Below are positions 35,900 through 46,445 of a DNA stretch of 64,000 nucleotides, piece after piece. Origin of the DNA: Ceratotherium simum simum (taxonomy: Eukaryota > Chordata > Mammalia > Perissodactyla > Rhinocerotidae). The DNA lies in the NCBI RefSeq assembly GCF_000283155.1, contig NW_004454159.1, positions 24,174,416 to 24,238,415 on the forward strand, written 5' to 3'. Numbering within the stretch: the stretch's first letter is position 1; each line of letters begins with the position of its first letter. A program made the translations under genes and the position numbers. The notes under the pieces are model-generated. The model saw only the letters and a program-made list of their open reading frames with translations. It ran no database searches and had not been told where the DNA came from.

Positions 35900-36936
35900 T
35901 TTTTCTAATAAATTTTTATTAAGATTTTATGTTTTTAGAGCAGTTTAAGGTTCACAGCAACATTGAGGGGAAGGTACAGAGATTTCCCATATATCCTCTG
36001 CCCTCACACACGCATAGCCTCCCCCATTATGAACATCCTGCAACACAGTGGTACATTTGTTACAATTAATGAACCTACATTGACACATCATAATCACCCA
36101 AAGTCCATAGTTTACATTACAGCTCACTCTTAGTGGTGTACATTCTATGAGTTTGGGACAAATGTATAATGACATAGATCCATTATTATGTTATCATACA
36201 GAGTATTTTCACTGTCCTAAAAATCCTCTGTGCTCTAGTTATTCATCTCATCTCCCCTCCCCCACCAAACCATGGCAACTGTTGATCTTTTTACTGTATC
36301 CATAGTTTTGCCTTTTCCAGAATGTCATATAGTTGGAATCATACAATATATAGCATTTCCAGATTGGATTCTTTCACCTAATAATATGAATTTAAGATTT
36401 CTCCATGTGTTTTCATAGCTAGATAGCTCATCTCCTTTTAGTGCTGAATAGTATTCCATTATCCAGATGTACCGTGGTTTATTTATACATTCACCTACTG
36501 AACACATCTTGATTGCTTCCAAGTTTTGGCAATTATGAATAAAGCTGCTATTAACAGCTGTGTGCAGGTTTTTGTGTAGATATAATTTTTCAATTCCTTT
36601 GGTTAAATACCAAGGAGCATGATTGCTGTATTGTACGGTAAGAATATGTTTAGTTCTGTAAGAAACTGCCAAACTGTCCTCCAAAGTGGCTGGACAATTT
36701 TGCATTCCCACCACCAATGTATGAGAGTTCCTGTTGCTCCACATCCTCACCAGCATTTGGTGATGTTAGTGTTCCAGATTGTGGTCATTCTAAAAGGTGT
36801 GTATGTGATATCTGATTATTATTTTAATTTGCATTTCCCCAATGATATATGATGTGGAACATCTTTTCATATGCTTATTTGCCATCTGTATATCTTCTTT
36901 GGTGAGATGTCTGTTAGGGTCTTTGGCTTATTTTTT

Positions 36937-36971
36937 TATACTTGATCTTAGCCAAAAAGCCAAGAAGCAAT
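36937..36971 (-). pseudogene. U2 snRNA 5'-end micro-retropseudogene (35 nt)
   Basis: U2 snRNA pairs with the intron branch site in the spliceosome. Read on the minus strand, these 35 nt match U2 nucleotides 1-35 at 31 positions, including the unbroken TTTTTGGCTAAGATCAAGT-like core. The four differences are transitions (U2 positions 3, 10, 14 and 33); positions 3 and 10 are CpG decay. The insert is bounded by TTGGCTTATTTTTT at 36923-36936 and again at 36971-36984 (one base shared with U2 nt 1), a 13-14 bp duplication of the host L1M sequence. The empty site reads TTTTTT/AATT, an L1 endonuclease-type target. The Sm site and 3' stem-loops are missing, so this is a dead fragment. Confidence 0.88.
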
Positions 36972-37140
36972 TGGCTTATTTTTTAATTGGGTTGTTTGTT
37001 TTCTTCTTGTTGAATTTTAAGAATTCTTTGTATATTTTGGATAACAGTAATTTATCAGATGTGTCTTTTGTAAATATTTTCTCCCAGTCTATATCCTGTC
37101 TTCTCATTCTCTTAAAATTGTCTTTCACAGAATTTTATTT

Positions 37141-37337
37141 ATTTATTTATTTATTTGGTGAGGAAGATTGGCTCTGAGCGAACATCCATGACCACTTTCC
37201 TCTATTTTTGTATGTGGGATGCCACCGCAGCATGGCTTGATGAACAGTGTAGGTCCACACCCGGGATCCAAACTCGCGATCCCCAGGCTGCCGAAGCAGA
37301 GTGCGTGAACTTAACCACTACACCACTGGAGCAGCCC
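37141..37337 (-). mobile_element. ERE SINE, antisense, nested in L1M
   Basis: Reversed SINE: (TTTA)n tail, 'ggtgaggaagattggctctg', 'ctatttttgtatgtgggatgcc', 'accgcagcatggcttgatg', 'cgcgatccccaggctgcc', 'ttaaccactacaccactgg', 'gcagccc'. Flanking L1M text AGAATTTTATTT (from 37129) and AGAAGTTTTTAATTTT (from 37340) is an imperfect duplication. ORFs at 37155-37601 plus and 37202-37621 minus run through both SINE and L1M and are not genes. Confidence 0.88.
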
Positions 37338-38470
37338 CAGAAGTTTTTAATTTTAATGAAGTCCAGCTTATCGACTATTTCTTTCATGGATTGTGTCTTT
37401 GGTGTTATATCTAAAAAGGCATCCCCACACCAATGGTCATCTAGGTTTTCTCCTATGTTATCTTCCAGGAGTTTTATAGTTTTGCATTTTACAGTTAGGT
37501 CTGTGATACATTTTGAGTTAATTTTTGTGAAAGGTATAGGTCTGTGTCTATATTCATTTTTTTGCATGTGGATTTCCAGCTCTTCCAGCACCATTTGCTG
37601 AAAAGACCATCTTTGCCCCATTATACTGCCTTTTCTCCTTTGTCAAAGATCAGTTGACTAAATATTATGTGGGTCTATTTCTGGGCTCTCTATTCTGTTC
37701 TATTGATCTATTTGTCTATTCTTTCACCAATACCACACTGTCTGAATTACTGTAGCTTTAAGGTAAGTCTTGAGGTTGGCTAGCATCAGTTCTCCAACTT
37801 TGTTATTCTCCTTCAATATTGTGTTGGCTACTCTAGGTCTTTTGCTTTTTCATATAAGTTTTATGATCAGTTTGTTGATGCCCATAAAATAACTTGCTGG
37901 GATTTTGATTGAGATCGCATTAAATCTATAGATCAAGTTGGGAAGAACTGACATCTTGACAAATTAAGTCTTCCTACTCATGAAAAGAAAATCTCTCTCC
38001 ATTAATCTAGTTCTTTGATTTCATTCATCAGAGTTTTTTAGTTTTCCTCATCTAGACCTTGCCTGTATTTTATTACATTTATACCTAAGTATTTCATTTT
38101 GGGGGTTCTAATGTAAATGGTATTGTGTTTTTAATTTCAAATTCCACTTTTTCATGGCTGGTATATAGGAAAGCAATTTATTTTTGTATATTAACCTAGT
38201 ATCCTGCAACCTTGCTATAATTGCTTATTAGTTCCTGGAGATTTTTGTTGATTCTTTCACATAGTCTATATAGATGATTATATCATCTGTGAACAAAGGC
38301 AATTTTATTTCTCCCTTTCCAATCTGTATACTTTTTGTTTCTTTTTCATGTCTTATTGCATTAGAACTTCCAATATGATGTTGAAAGGAGTGGTGAGAGG
38401 GGACAACCTTGCCTTGTACCTGATCTTAGTGGGAAAGCTTTGAGTTGCTCACCGTTAAGTATGATTCTTT

Positions 38471-39199
38471 TATGTTTTAACTTCAGTTTTAATTTGTATC
38501 TTCATTCTTCTCACTCAAGTTCTAATTCTAATTTGCAAACTAGTGAAAAAAATGAAGGACACCAAAAAATTTATTTCAGCCATAAATGATTTATTTATTA
38601 TGTGATAGGAAAACAATTCCTTTAGAGAATGGAAACCAAACAAAACACAACCTAGTTCAACGCTTATGTTCCACTTATTGCTATTTTATATTTAGGTTAA
38701 AGCAATGATAATAATCCCACAGATAATGAAGATTCAGGAGCACAATATCATAGTGACCAAGGAAAACAATCTTACAATCAGTTTTTACTTGCCTGGACTG
38801 TTGGCATAATTATTCACACATAAGGGTTTGATTGTCTGATGATTACGCAGAAAGCTGGAAATAAGTGGCTCAAGGTAGGGAGTGAGGCCTTCTGTTCTCA
38901 CAACAGAGATTATTTCCAAACAGGCAGAGGTGCATTTAAAACTTTCAATGTTGTCATTTCATCTTTCAGTTAAACACACATATACACACAATCAGTTGTA
39001 ATATCAAAAGGAAGATGAACTAGCCTATGAGCTGTTAGGGCTAAAACTGAATGCCTCCTACAAACTTTTAAACTACATTGTTATTTTCATCCAAATCACT
39101 TATATTTATGGAACAATAGTAGCATATGAGTGTGTAATCAAAGGAAAATGAACAAGAGAAAAAATACTTATGAAAATACTAATAGTATATACTTCCACT
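38471..39199. other. No gene or clear repeat recognised
   Basis: AT-rich sequence between two L1 fragments. No open frame above 60 aa and no recognised repeat. Confidence 0.4.
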
Positions 39200-40045
39200 T
39201 ATGACCATAATGGAGTAACTCCTGTTCAATAAGTTCTCCTGTCATAAATAACAGTAAAACTGGGCAAAATGTATGTAACATCTTGCTTCAAAGGTTGCAC
39301 AACAGGCAGCACAGAGCTAAGATTCTTGAGAGATCCTTGAGCTCCATGACTGCTTTGGCCTTCTGCCTAGAGACACTTTCTGGATATGGTACAGGAAGAG
39401 AGAGCCTAAGCAGAACACAGCAGTCTTGCTGTACTGAGGAGACAGATTGGAGTTCAAGGCTTGTGAGATGGCTGAAATGAGTGAGTAAGGTTACTGGAAA
39501 GAAGGGAGTTATGCAGTGTAAGACCTCCATAAATCTGCATAGAGAGTCTGCTTGAGTTTTTGGCTGGATGTTAAGCTGCACTTCTGCAGGGCAAGACGCC
39601 AAGCAAAGAACAAATACTGGAGAAAGAATAAGTACCAGAGCACGCAAAGAGCTCTGAATAACTGCTAGAGCACGAATGCAAAGGGCTAGGAAAGACCCTG
39701 CTGAATACTCAGGCATTTAGGAGAAACCTAGTAAGAACCACACCTTATATGTAAATCTAGAATAGCCCCAAATTGAAAGCTACTTTAGATCCTCCGTATA
39801 GAAGCTTTAAATCCTTAACAGGAACATTTTATATGCAAATAAATTAACTGCTAGCAGAAACAACACCTAAAAATTCATTAATAAGAGAAAACAACAAAAC
39901 CTAGATGCTCAACAATGTAAGATTGATAATTTCCAGTATAAATAAAAATTACTAGAACTACAAAGAAGAAAAATGACATCTTTACCCAGAAGACAAATCC
40001 ACCAATAGAAATAGACCCAGAAATCAGATATACGAAATGTACTGT
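39200..40045 (+). mobile_element. L1M 5' UTR/ORF1-leader fragment, sense
   Basis: Contains 'tttggccttctgcctagagacactttctgg', 'gagcctaagcagaacacagcag' and 'actgaggagacagattggag', which align with the segment at about 44840-44945. Further on, 'agaccccgctgaatactcagg'-like text and 'ccaccaatagaaatagacccagaaatcag' resemble the ORF1 upstream region of old L1. The 142-aa minus frame (39288-39716) is antisense to it. The fragment stops near 40045. Confidence 0.6.
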
Positions 40046-40909
40046 GAACCTTTTTTTGATTTCTTTAATTTAGCTATGATCTATATTTTAGTTATTTATA
40101 TTTGTAATTCTAATATTTTCATTATATTCTTTTATTTCTGTCTAAGTTGGCCAACTTGTCTTTAATTCCTTATATATTTTAATCTTAATTATTTTAAAAT
40201 TTCACCTGATGATTTGATTATCTGATTTCCTGTGGATCTGTTTCTACTGTCCCTTTTTCCTCTTGATTTTTGATCAGCTTCGTTTCTAAACACCTAATTA
40301 CTTTTGATAGAGTGCTGAATAGTGTATATAAAAATTATGAAGATTTAGGGGCTGGCCCGATGGTGCAGCGGTTAAGTGGGTGTGCTCCACTATGGCGGCC
40401 TGGGGTTCACAGGTTTGGATCCCGGGCTTGCACTCATGCACCGCTTGTCAAGCCATGCTGTCCCATATAAAGTAGAGGAAGATGGGCAAGGATGTTAGCC
40501 CAGGGCCAATCTCCCTCAGCAAAAAGAGGAGGATTGTCATCGGATGTAAAAAAAAGAAAATCATGAAGATTTTTTGAGGCACTGGAAATGTTCTTCCCTC
40601 CAGAGATTTACATTGTTTCCTGCCATGCAGGCTAGAACAGGTAACCTCACACCAATCAAGAATTATATTTGCACCTGGGCTTCAGTTTTGAGGACTACTG
40701 GTATAGTTTCTGATTACACTTAATCCAGAGTATAGCCCTATGGAATTCCTCTCAGAAAACTGTGGTATTTACCAGGACAACTTTTTCTTTGCTCTCTCTC
40801 AATTTGAGTTTTTGTCTTCTAACCTCCTTGAAGCTGCTGAAAACTCTGCTCAGCTTCTCAGCATCTCACCTACTGATGAATATGGAACCAGTCATTTATT
40901 ACCTTAAAG
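40046..40909 (-). mobile_element. L1ME-like fragment, antisense, split by an ERE
   Basis: 'ttatctgatttcctgtggatctgtttctactgtccc', 'cctcttgatttttgatcagcttcg', 'acttttgatagagtgctgaatagtgtatat' and, after the SINE, 'gattttttgaggcactggaaatg' resemble antisense old L1. That L1 carries 'CTGTGGGTCTGTTTCTGTTGTC..TTGTATGCTGGACATTGTGTAT..TAGAGATTTTGAGG'. The right limit is uncertain; the part after 40620 is not confidently assigned. Confidence 0.55.
40347..40556 (+). mobile_element. ERE SINE (ERE1-like), sense, with target duplication
   Basis: 'ggggctggcccgatggtgcagcggttaag', 'ggtttggatcccggg', 'gcaccgcttgtcaagccatgctg', 'agtagaggaagatgggcaagg', 'agcaaaaagaggaggattg' and A tail. A short internal deletion joins 'catgctg' directly to 'tcccatataaag'. 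Flanks AAAATTATGAAGATTT (40331-40346) and AAAATCATGAAGATTT (40557-40572) differ at one position. Confidence 0.93.
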
Positions 40910-41588
40910 CAGGAATCAGTAAATTTTATCTGTAAATGGCTGAATAGTGAACATTTTAGACTTTGCAAACCAAGAAGCAAAATTGAGTAGATTATATAGA
41001 TAATTACATAACAAGACAGAAATATCCTACCCTGTCCTGATCCATTTTCTTGAGAGGGCCATCCTGGGTCATCAGCATACTTTGTGCCCGGTTGTCATAT
41101 GGAAGAGACATTCTCTAGATGAAGAGTGACCAGCCCAAGGGGAGAGGCCTAGTGGACCAGGAAGGCAGGGAGAGTAGAGAGAAAGGGCCCCAGTCAGTTT
41201 TACTCTCCGTCTCATTGAAATTGAGATCTTTGTGTACCCTTCTCTTCCCTTCAAGAGCCCAGTCATCTCCACTTTGGTAGCTGGCCAGAGTGGAACCAAC
41301 TCATTGAACTACCAATTCCCAGACTAAGATTCTAAGTTCCTGATAGTTGCTAAGAACAGAGTCCTCAATTTTTAGGTGGAGACCAGCATGGGCCATGGGC
41401 AGCAGCAACCCACAGCCATTGGTTGGGAAGGCAGGGCTGAGAGTGCAGGGGGTTGAAGGGGTGGAGAAAGATGTCCCAGCTTGGTCTCCATGGCTCACAG
41501 TGCTAGTCTGCTTGAGAGTGCATGAGGGCCATACAAAAACTGGCAGCAAGCTAGATTTGGTGCATGGGCCGTAGGTTGCCAACCCTTG
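40910..41588. mobile_element. hAT-type DNA transposon, 679 bp, exact 8-bp duplication
   Basis: CCTTAAAG precedes (40902-40909) and follows (41589-41596) the element, an exact 8-bp target duplication as expected for hAT. The ends are inverted: left CAGGAATCAGTAAATTTTAT, right reverse-complement CAAGGGTTGGCAACCTACGG, both decayed from a CAGGGGTCRGCAAACT-type terminus. Left sub-terminal 'aatggctgaatagtgaacattttagactttgc' and right sub-terminal 'gatttggtgcatgggccg' fit a Charlie-group MITE. The interior (about 41010-41540) is GC-richer and not part of the short MITE I know. The frames of 75-100 aa inside it are mutually overlapping and unsupported. Confidence 0.82.
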
Positions 41589-41753
41589 CCTTAAAGTGAA
41601 CAATAACTCCTGATGCCAGACTGTCCACTTTATTTCCTTTTTTAAGATATTAATTCAGAAATTCTCACTGCCTAGACAGATTTCTGATTTTTCAAATATA
41701 TTTTGTAAATGTTTATGAAGATTTCTTTTTCTCAGTGGGAGGTTTAGTGTAGA
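41589..41753. other. Short spacer, no feature
   Basis: AT-rich spacer between two hAT-type elements; nothing recognised. Confidence 0.5.
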
Positions 41754-41755
41754 AC

Positions 41756-41966
41756 AGTTTCTCAACCTTAGCACTACTGACATTTTGGGAAAGATAATTC
41801 TCTGTTGTAGGGAGCTGTCTTATGCGTTGTAGGATGCGTAGCAGCTTGCTTGACCTCTATCCACTGGATGCCAGTATTACTTCGCCAGCTGTGAGGACCA
41901 AAAATGTCTCCAGAGATTGCCAAATATCCCCTGGGGGGCAAAATTGCCCCAGTTGAGAACCACTGT
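41756..41966 (-). mobile_element. MER20 (hAT-Charlie MITE), antisense
   Basis: 'cagtttctcaaccttagcactactgacattttggg', 'gatgcgtagcagcttgcttgacc', 'ccactggatgccag', 'ccaaaaatgtctccagagattgccaaatatcccctgggggg' and 'gccccagttgagaaccactg' are MER20 in reverse over its full length. Flanking GTGTAGAA and GTATAAAA could be a decayed 8-bp duplication. Confidence 0.9.
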
Positions 41967-42264
41967 ATAAAATAACTATTTCATCATTACCAGAAGAGGA
42001 AACTGAACATATTTTTAAATTCCTTGAAATATGGTTCTTCTTCTATAAAAATTAATAATACGTAGCATTATAAGGATTACATAACATATAAAATGCTTGG
42101 CTCAGTGTTTTCTATATAAGAAACTATTTTGAAAAGCTAGCAGTATGCCTAAAAATACCTAAGAATAAAAAAATACCTGATAATATATTTAGGATATATC
42201 AGTAAATAATAAAGTTATTAAAATTTGCACATAATTAAATTACCATGCTTGTTAATAATAATTT
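41967..42264. other. No feature recognised
   Basis: AT-rich spacer with 'aaaaatacctaagaataaaaaaatacctg' near-duplicates. No gene. Confidence 0.45.
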
Positions 42265-42505
42265 AAAATTATTACATGTTTATGAAGTTACAGGCATTTT
42301 TCTAAACTTATTGTACATTTATTATATTTCATCCTCAGAATAATCTGAGGAGATAGGTATATTATTGTCCTCATCTTAGATATGCAGAAAATGAGATGCA
42401 GAGACATTAAGTAACTTGCCCAGTATTGACAATAGGTAAGTGACAGAGCCAGAATTCAAAGTGAAGCAGTCAGTCCCTAGAGTCTCAGCTTTCATCATTT
42501 GCTAT
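42265..42505 (-). repeat. MIR-family SINE, antisense
   Basis: 'tcatcctcagaataatctgaggagataggtatattattgtcc', 'gaaaatgagatgcagagacattaagtaacttgccc', 'gtaagtgacagagccagaattcaa' and 'cagtcagtccctagagtc' follow the reversed MIR core and 5' region. Confidence 0.8.
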
Positions 42506-42944
42506 TTTTAAGGAATTAAGTAAATAATAAAAATGTGCTTTGAATTCCTGGTTGCAAGGATTTCTAGATGTGATAGACTTTATTGAATTAGTCACTATAT
42601 TTCTCTTCAGGATTCTTTTAATGCTTGTTAATATCTCTTTTAAAAAGGATGAAGACAGAGTTCAATTTAAGACCATTTTGTTCAGTATTTAAATAAGCAG
42701 AATAATGCTTATAATATATGTGCATGTATTTAAAATGTCCCAGGAGGAATTTGGTATAGAATTCATAAAGTATTTCTGACAGCAATGGTTCTTAACTATA
42801 TAACATGTTGCCAAAAAAGTGGGAGAATTTCCAAAACTGGAAAAATAATAAAACAGACTACAGTATGCCTGATTTAATTTAGCAGCATAAGTTCCTAATG
42901 GAATTTAGGTCATAGAAATAATTTTCATGTGAAAAGTCACTATT
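42506..42944. other. No gene or clear repeat recognised
   Basis: AT-rich spacer; no coding signal. Confidence 0.4.
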
Positions 42945-42957
42945 AAAAGTTGTAGAG

Positions 42958-43166
42958 AGGCCGGCCCTGTGGCTTAGCGGTTGAGTGCGAGCGCTCCGCT
43001 GCTGGCGGCCTGGGTTCGGATCCCAGGCGTGCACCGACGCGCTGCTTCTCCGGCCATGCTGAGGCCGCGTCCCACATACAGCAGCTGGAAGGATGTGCAG
43101 CTATGACATACAGCTATCTACTGGGGCTTTGGGGGAAAAATAAATAAATAAAATTATTAAAAAAAA
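42958..43166 (+). mobile_element. ERE SINE (ERE2/3-like), sense, with target duplication
   Basis: 'ggccggccctgtggcttagcggttgag', 'gggttcggatcccagg', 'gacgcgctgcttctccggcc', 'agcagctggaaggatgtgcag', 'tctactggggctttggggg', then AAATAAATAAATAAA and an A run. Flanks AAAAGTTGTAGAGA (42945-42958) and AAAAGTTGTAGAAA (from 43166) form a near-perfect duplication. The junction TATT/AAAAG fits L1 endonuclease preference. Confidence 0.93.
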
Positions 43167-43237
43167 AAAGTTGTAGAAAGCAGAGGAAAGATTACTAGAT
43201 AATATAGAGTAGGTACAAATAAAGGAGGACAACAGAC

Positions 43238-43951
43238 TTTTTTTTTTTTTCCAAGTCCTAAGTATTTTCACTAATATCTATGCTTTGAGGTTATTTGTGT
43301 CTGTACGATACACAGCGTCTGTAATGGTGAGCTTTCGGGCATCTCTTCCCAACTCTGTGCCCAGTGACGTCGCATTGGGAGCTTCCCATCAGCTCAAGTG
43401 GGATGATTTACACAGCGGAAATTGGTAAATGCTACTGATCAGGGCTTCTTTTCTGAGAGCTGTGGTTAAACCCTCACCGGCACACTGCAGGACAGGTCTG
43501 CCTGGGAACGCCTCATGGTCTTAGTGTCTATCTTTTCTTAGTTCTGTGCTTGGATGCTGCAGAGTTCAGATAGAGCAGAAGGCTGTGCTGGCCTCACAGG
43601 TGCTCACCTGCGGTGCTGCGGGGGACAGCACAGGATTGGAGAGTTCCCACGTGGCAGGTCTGGGACCTGCATGCCTACAGCAGCTCAGAAGATCACTGGG
43701 AAATGGAGGCTGCTCTTTCTGTCAGGGTGATGCAGAAACACTGTGGCTCTCAGACATGGCAGCCATACAAGCTCTTCTTCCATACAAGTGGAAGAAAGAG
43801 GACAAAAACAGACTTGGGTACCTTCGGGCCCCCAGCGAGGTGAAGAAACGATATGGCCCATGCTGTAATTCTTAGCCTGCATCCCTCTAGAAAGCTAAGG
43901 AAAAGTAATTTAGATGGAAGATTACTTTAATCTGATTTCCAACCCGTGGAG
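43238..43951 (-). pseudogene. Candidate processed retrocopy of an unidentified transcript
   Basis: A 0.7-kb block that is GC-richer than its surroundings and matches no repeat I recognise. It begins on the plus strand with a 13-T run (43238-43250), which would be the poly(A) tail of a minus-strand retrocopy. AACAGACT just outside the T run (43231-43238) recurs as AACAGACG at 43952-43959, a short candidate target duplication. No AATAAA is visible immediately upstream of the tail. The block carries overlapping plus frames of 109 aa (43546-43875) and 76 aa. On the minus strand only a 65-aa frame (43685-43882) is open, so any parent coding sequence is broken, or the source was noncoding or a UTR. 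Confidence 0.4.
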
Positions 43952-43959
43952 AACAGACG

Positions 43960-44689
43960 TTTTTAAGTAATATCCCCTGGCCTAAAACTCCACCATGTTA
44001 TTATTTATAAATTAATATATAAAAAAGTAGAAGGTGTACATATTGGTACAAAATTAATTTAGAGCTCAAAATTTCAAATAAGGAATCATGTACTTGAGCT
44101 GAGGTAGGGAAGTTGTGATGCAAAAATGAGAGATAGTTCAGTGGGGGAAGAGCAAGAACATGGGCATATTTAAATTTGGTAAAAAACAGAAATTTTTATT
44201 GGTGTTTATACAATTAGAAATACATATGGCCAAGTACACATGCATACATATTTACATATATGTTCAGGTACATTTTTGGTCTGGCCTGCTTTACTATCAC
44301 ACTGTTTATTATAACCTAAAGATCCATTGGTCAGGCCCAGAAAAATCTGTCTTTCTAAATATAGTAGTATAGTTATGGTCTTAACATAAACTATTCTCCC
44401 AGATTACATACTGAAACTTTTAATTTAATAGCAGATAGAGAAATTATCCAGAGCCCAAGTGTGAGTCATTCATGTTTAATTTGTAAAGGCTATATATCAT
44501 ATTCAAATAGCACATGAGATGCTGTTAAATGATTTTCTCATTACCAAATTATTCTTTTGTTTCATATCTGTAAAGCACACAGAGAAAAATAATTAAGGGG
44601 ATGAGCTAGAGTATAAGAAACAGACAATGATTTAGTGTTTTCCCAAAGCTTTGCAGCCTATGTGGGAATACTAAAACATAATTTCACAT
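43960..44689. other. No gene or clear repeat recognised
   Basis: AT-rich spacer before the L1 cluster. The 44160-44372 frame (70 aa) is composition-driven. Confidence 0.4.
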
Positions 44690-46410
44690 TGATCCTTGCC
44701 ATGGAGGTGTGACTGGTACTAGCCTAGCTCTCCAAAAATAAAATAGAAAACTATATGAGGCAACTGTTTGCAAACATTGGACAAAAGGGACACAGGATTG
44801 CAATTCTTGAGAATTTGGGATTACATGGAGTAAACCCCACAACAGCCCTGGCTTTCTGCCTGGAGACACTTTCCAGAACACGGGGAAGCAAAGGACAAGC
44901 AGAGCACAGCAGTTTTGCTAAACTGAGGAAACACAGATTGGAGATTTGGGCTACTAAACTGGTGGGAAGTTGTGGATTAGGATACGAGACAGAAAGGAGA
45001 TGAATAGAGAAAGAGCCCCCAAAATCTACATGGAGATCCCCTTAATTTGTTGGTCAAATACTAAGTCATGTGTATTGCAAAACTCGGCAAGGCCTGGAAG
45101 AGAACAGCTGCTCGGAGCTGTGGGCTAAATGGAGAGTTCAGCAACTGTGCAGTGCTAAAAGACACAGAAGTCCAGCCAGAATAAAATGTCTGAACACTCT
45201 TGACACTCAGCTGACACCCAGAAAGTCCCTTACTCGTCCTAGAATAATGGCAAATAAAGACTCACTTTATGAAATCTTCTACAAAGCCTCAAAAAGATCA
45301 AGCTTATTCATCAGTAAATTAACGCAAGATTAAAATTCAACACTCACCAAAGAAAGTAAGTTAACAGAAATTGACCACAAGAAGGCCTAGACTTTGGAAT
45401 TAGTAGACAAGGTGTATATATATTTATATATATTTGGACACTTAGATAAATATATGGTCATAATAAAAGAACAGATGGACCTGAAAAGTACAATATTTGA
45501 AATGAAAAATGAAGTCAAAGAACGGGTTAAACACAGCATGGAAACAACAGAAGAAAAAGGATTATTCAGTCCACAAGAACAAAAAGAATAAATAAATATA
45601 AACAGAGGCTCAAAGATGTGTGAGACAAAATCAAGGGGTATAACATAAATAGAAATGGTGTCCCAGATATAGAGAAAGAGTGATAATGGAACAGAAAAAG
45701 TATTTGAAGAAATGATAGGTCAAATTGGCCAAAATTTGGTACAAGACATAAACTTCAAGATCCAGGAATGTCAGCAGATCCCAAACAGAATGAAAATAAA
45801 TAAAACACATCTGGAAACATCATACTCTAACAGTTGAAAATCATAAATTGAAGTAAAATATTGAAAGCAGCAAGAAAAACAACACATTACACAGGAGAAA
45901 AATAAAATAAATGACTATTGACTTCTAATCAGAAACAATGTAGACCAGAAGACAAAAGAACATAATATTAAAAGTACTAAAGCAAAAACATAAAAACAAA
46001 AATTGTCACCTCAGATTTTTATATCAAGTGAAAATATGCTTCAAATATGAAATAAAAGCATTATTATCTTTTTTATAAACTAAGAAAATTCGTGTTATTG
46101 AGATTGAAAGAAATTGACCACCACGCAAATTCTAATATACAGGAAGGAAAAAAGAACAGTAGAAATACAAATATATGGATAAAGATAAAAGACTGCATTT
46201 TTCTTCTATTTCTTTAAAATACATAACTGTATAAAGCAAAAATTATAACACTTTATCATGAGGCTTATAATATAGGTAGATGTATTATATATGGCAACAA
46301 TAGCACAGATTAAGTAGGAAATACATGAGAGTATCTTGTTGCAAGTCTCTTACACTTTATGTGAATATAATAAACAATGATGCATATTGAAAACCAAGAA
46401 GAACCACTAA

Positions 46411-46414
46411 ATAT

Positions 46415-46445
<31 letters not shown>

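Larger units (their letters stand above)
35900..38470 (-). mobile_element. L1M, antisense, about 2.4 kb of 3' end and ORF2
   Basis: Long antisense L1M: 3' UTR ('agagcagtttaaggttcacagc', 'gaggggaaggtacagagatttcccat'), ORF2 C-terminal region ('gaatagtattccattatcc', 'gccaaactgtcctccaaagtgg'), RT/C-terminal region ('ttttctcccagtctatatcctg', 'ttttgagttaatttttgtgaaagg', 'ccagcaccatttgctgaaaag') and RT domain ('ggggacaaccttgccttgtacc') up to about 38470. Minus-strand pieces such as 36325-36756 and 37202-37621 are its degraded ORF2. Two younger insertions lie inside: a U2 fragment (36937-36971) and an ERE (37141-37337). The 3' end is the same subfamily type as the antisense copy at 48866-49535. Confidence 0.9.

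Noticed and set aside
36937..36971. A functional U2 snRNA gene
   Set aside because: Only nt 1-35 are present, without the Sm site, 3' stem-loops or snRNA promoter elements. The target duplication marks it as a retro-inserted fragment.
37155..37621. 148-aa plus and 139-aa minus open frames
   Set aside because: Both run through the antisense ERE and flanking L1M. The minus frame is a mosaic of SINE and L1 ORF2 remnants, not a gene.
39288..39716. 142-aa minus-strand frame
   Set aside because: It is antisense to an L1M 5' UTR fragment whose relative occurs at 44.8 kb; no independent coding evidence.
43546..43875. 109-aa plus-strand frame in the GC-richer block
   Set aside because: It overlaps a second plus frame and a minus frame. 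No domain is recognised, and if the block is a retrocopy its sense is minus, so I did not call a CDS.
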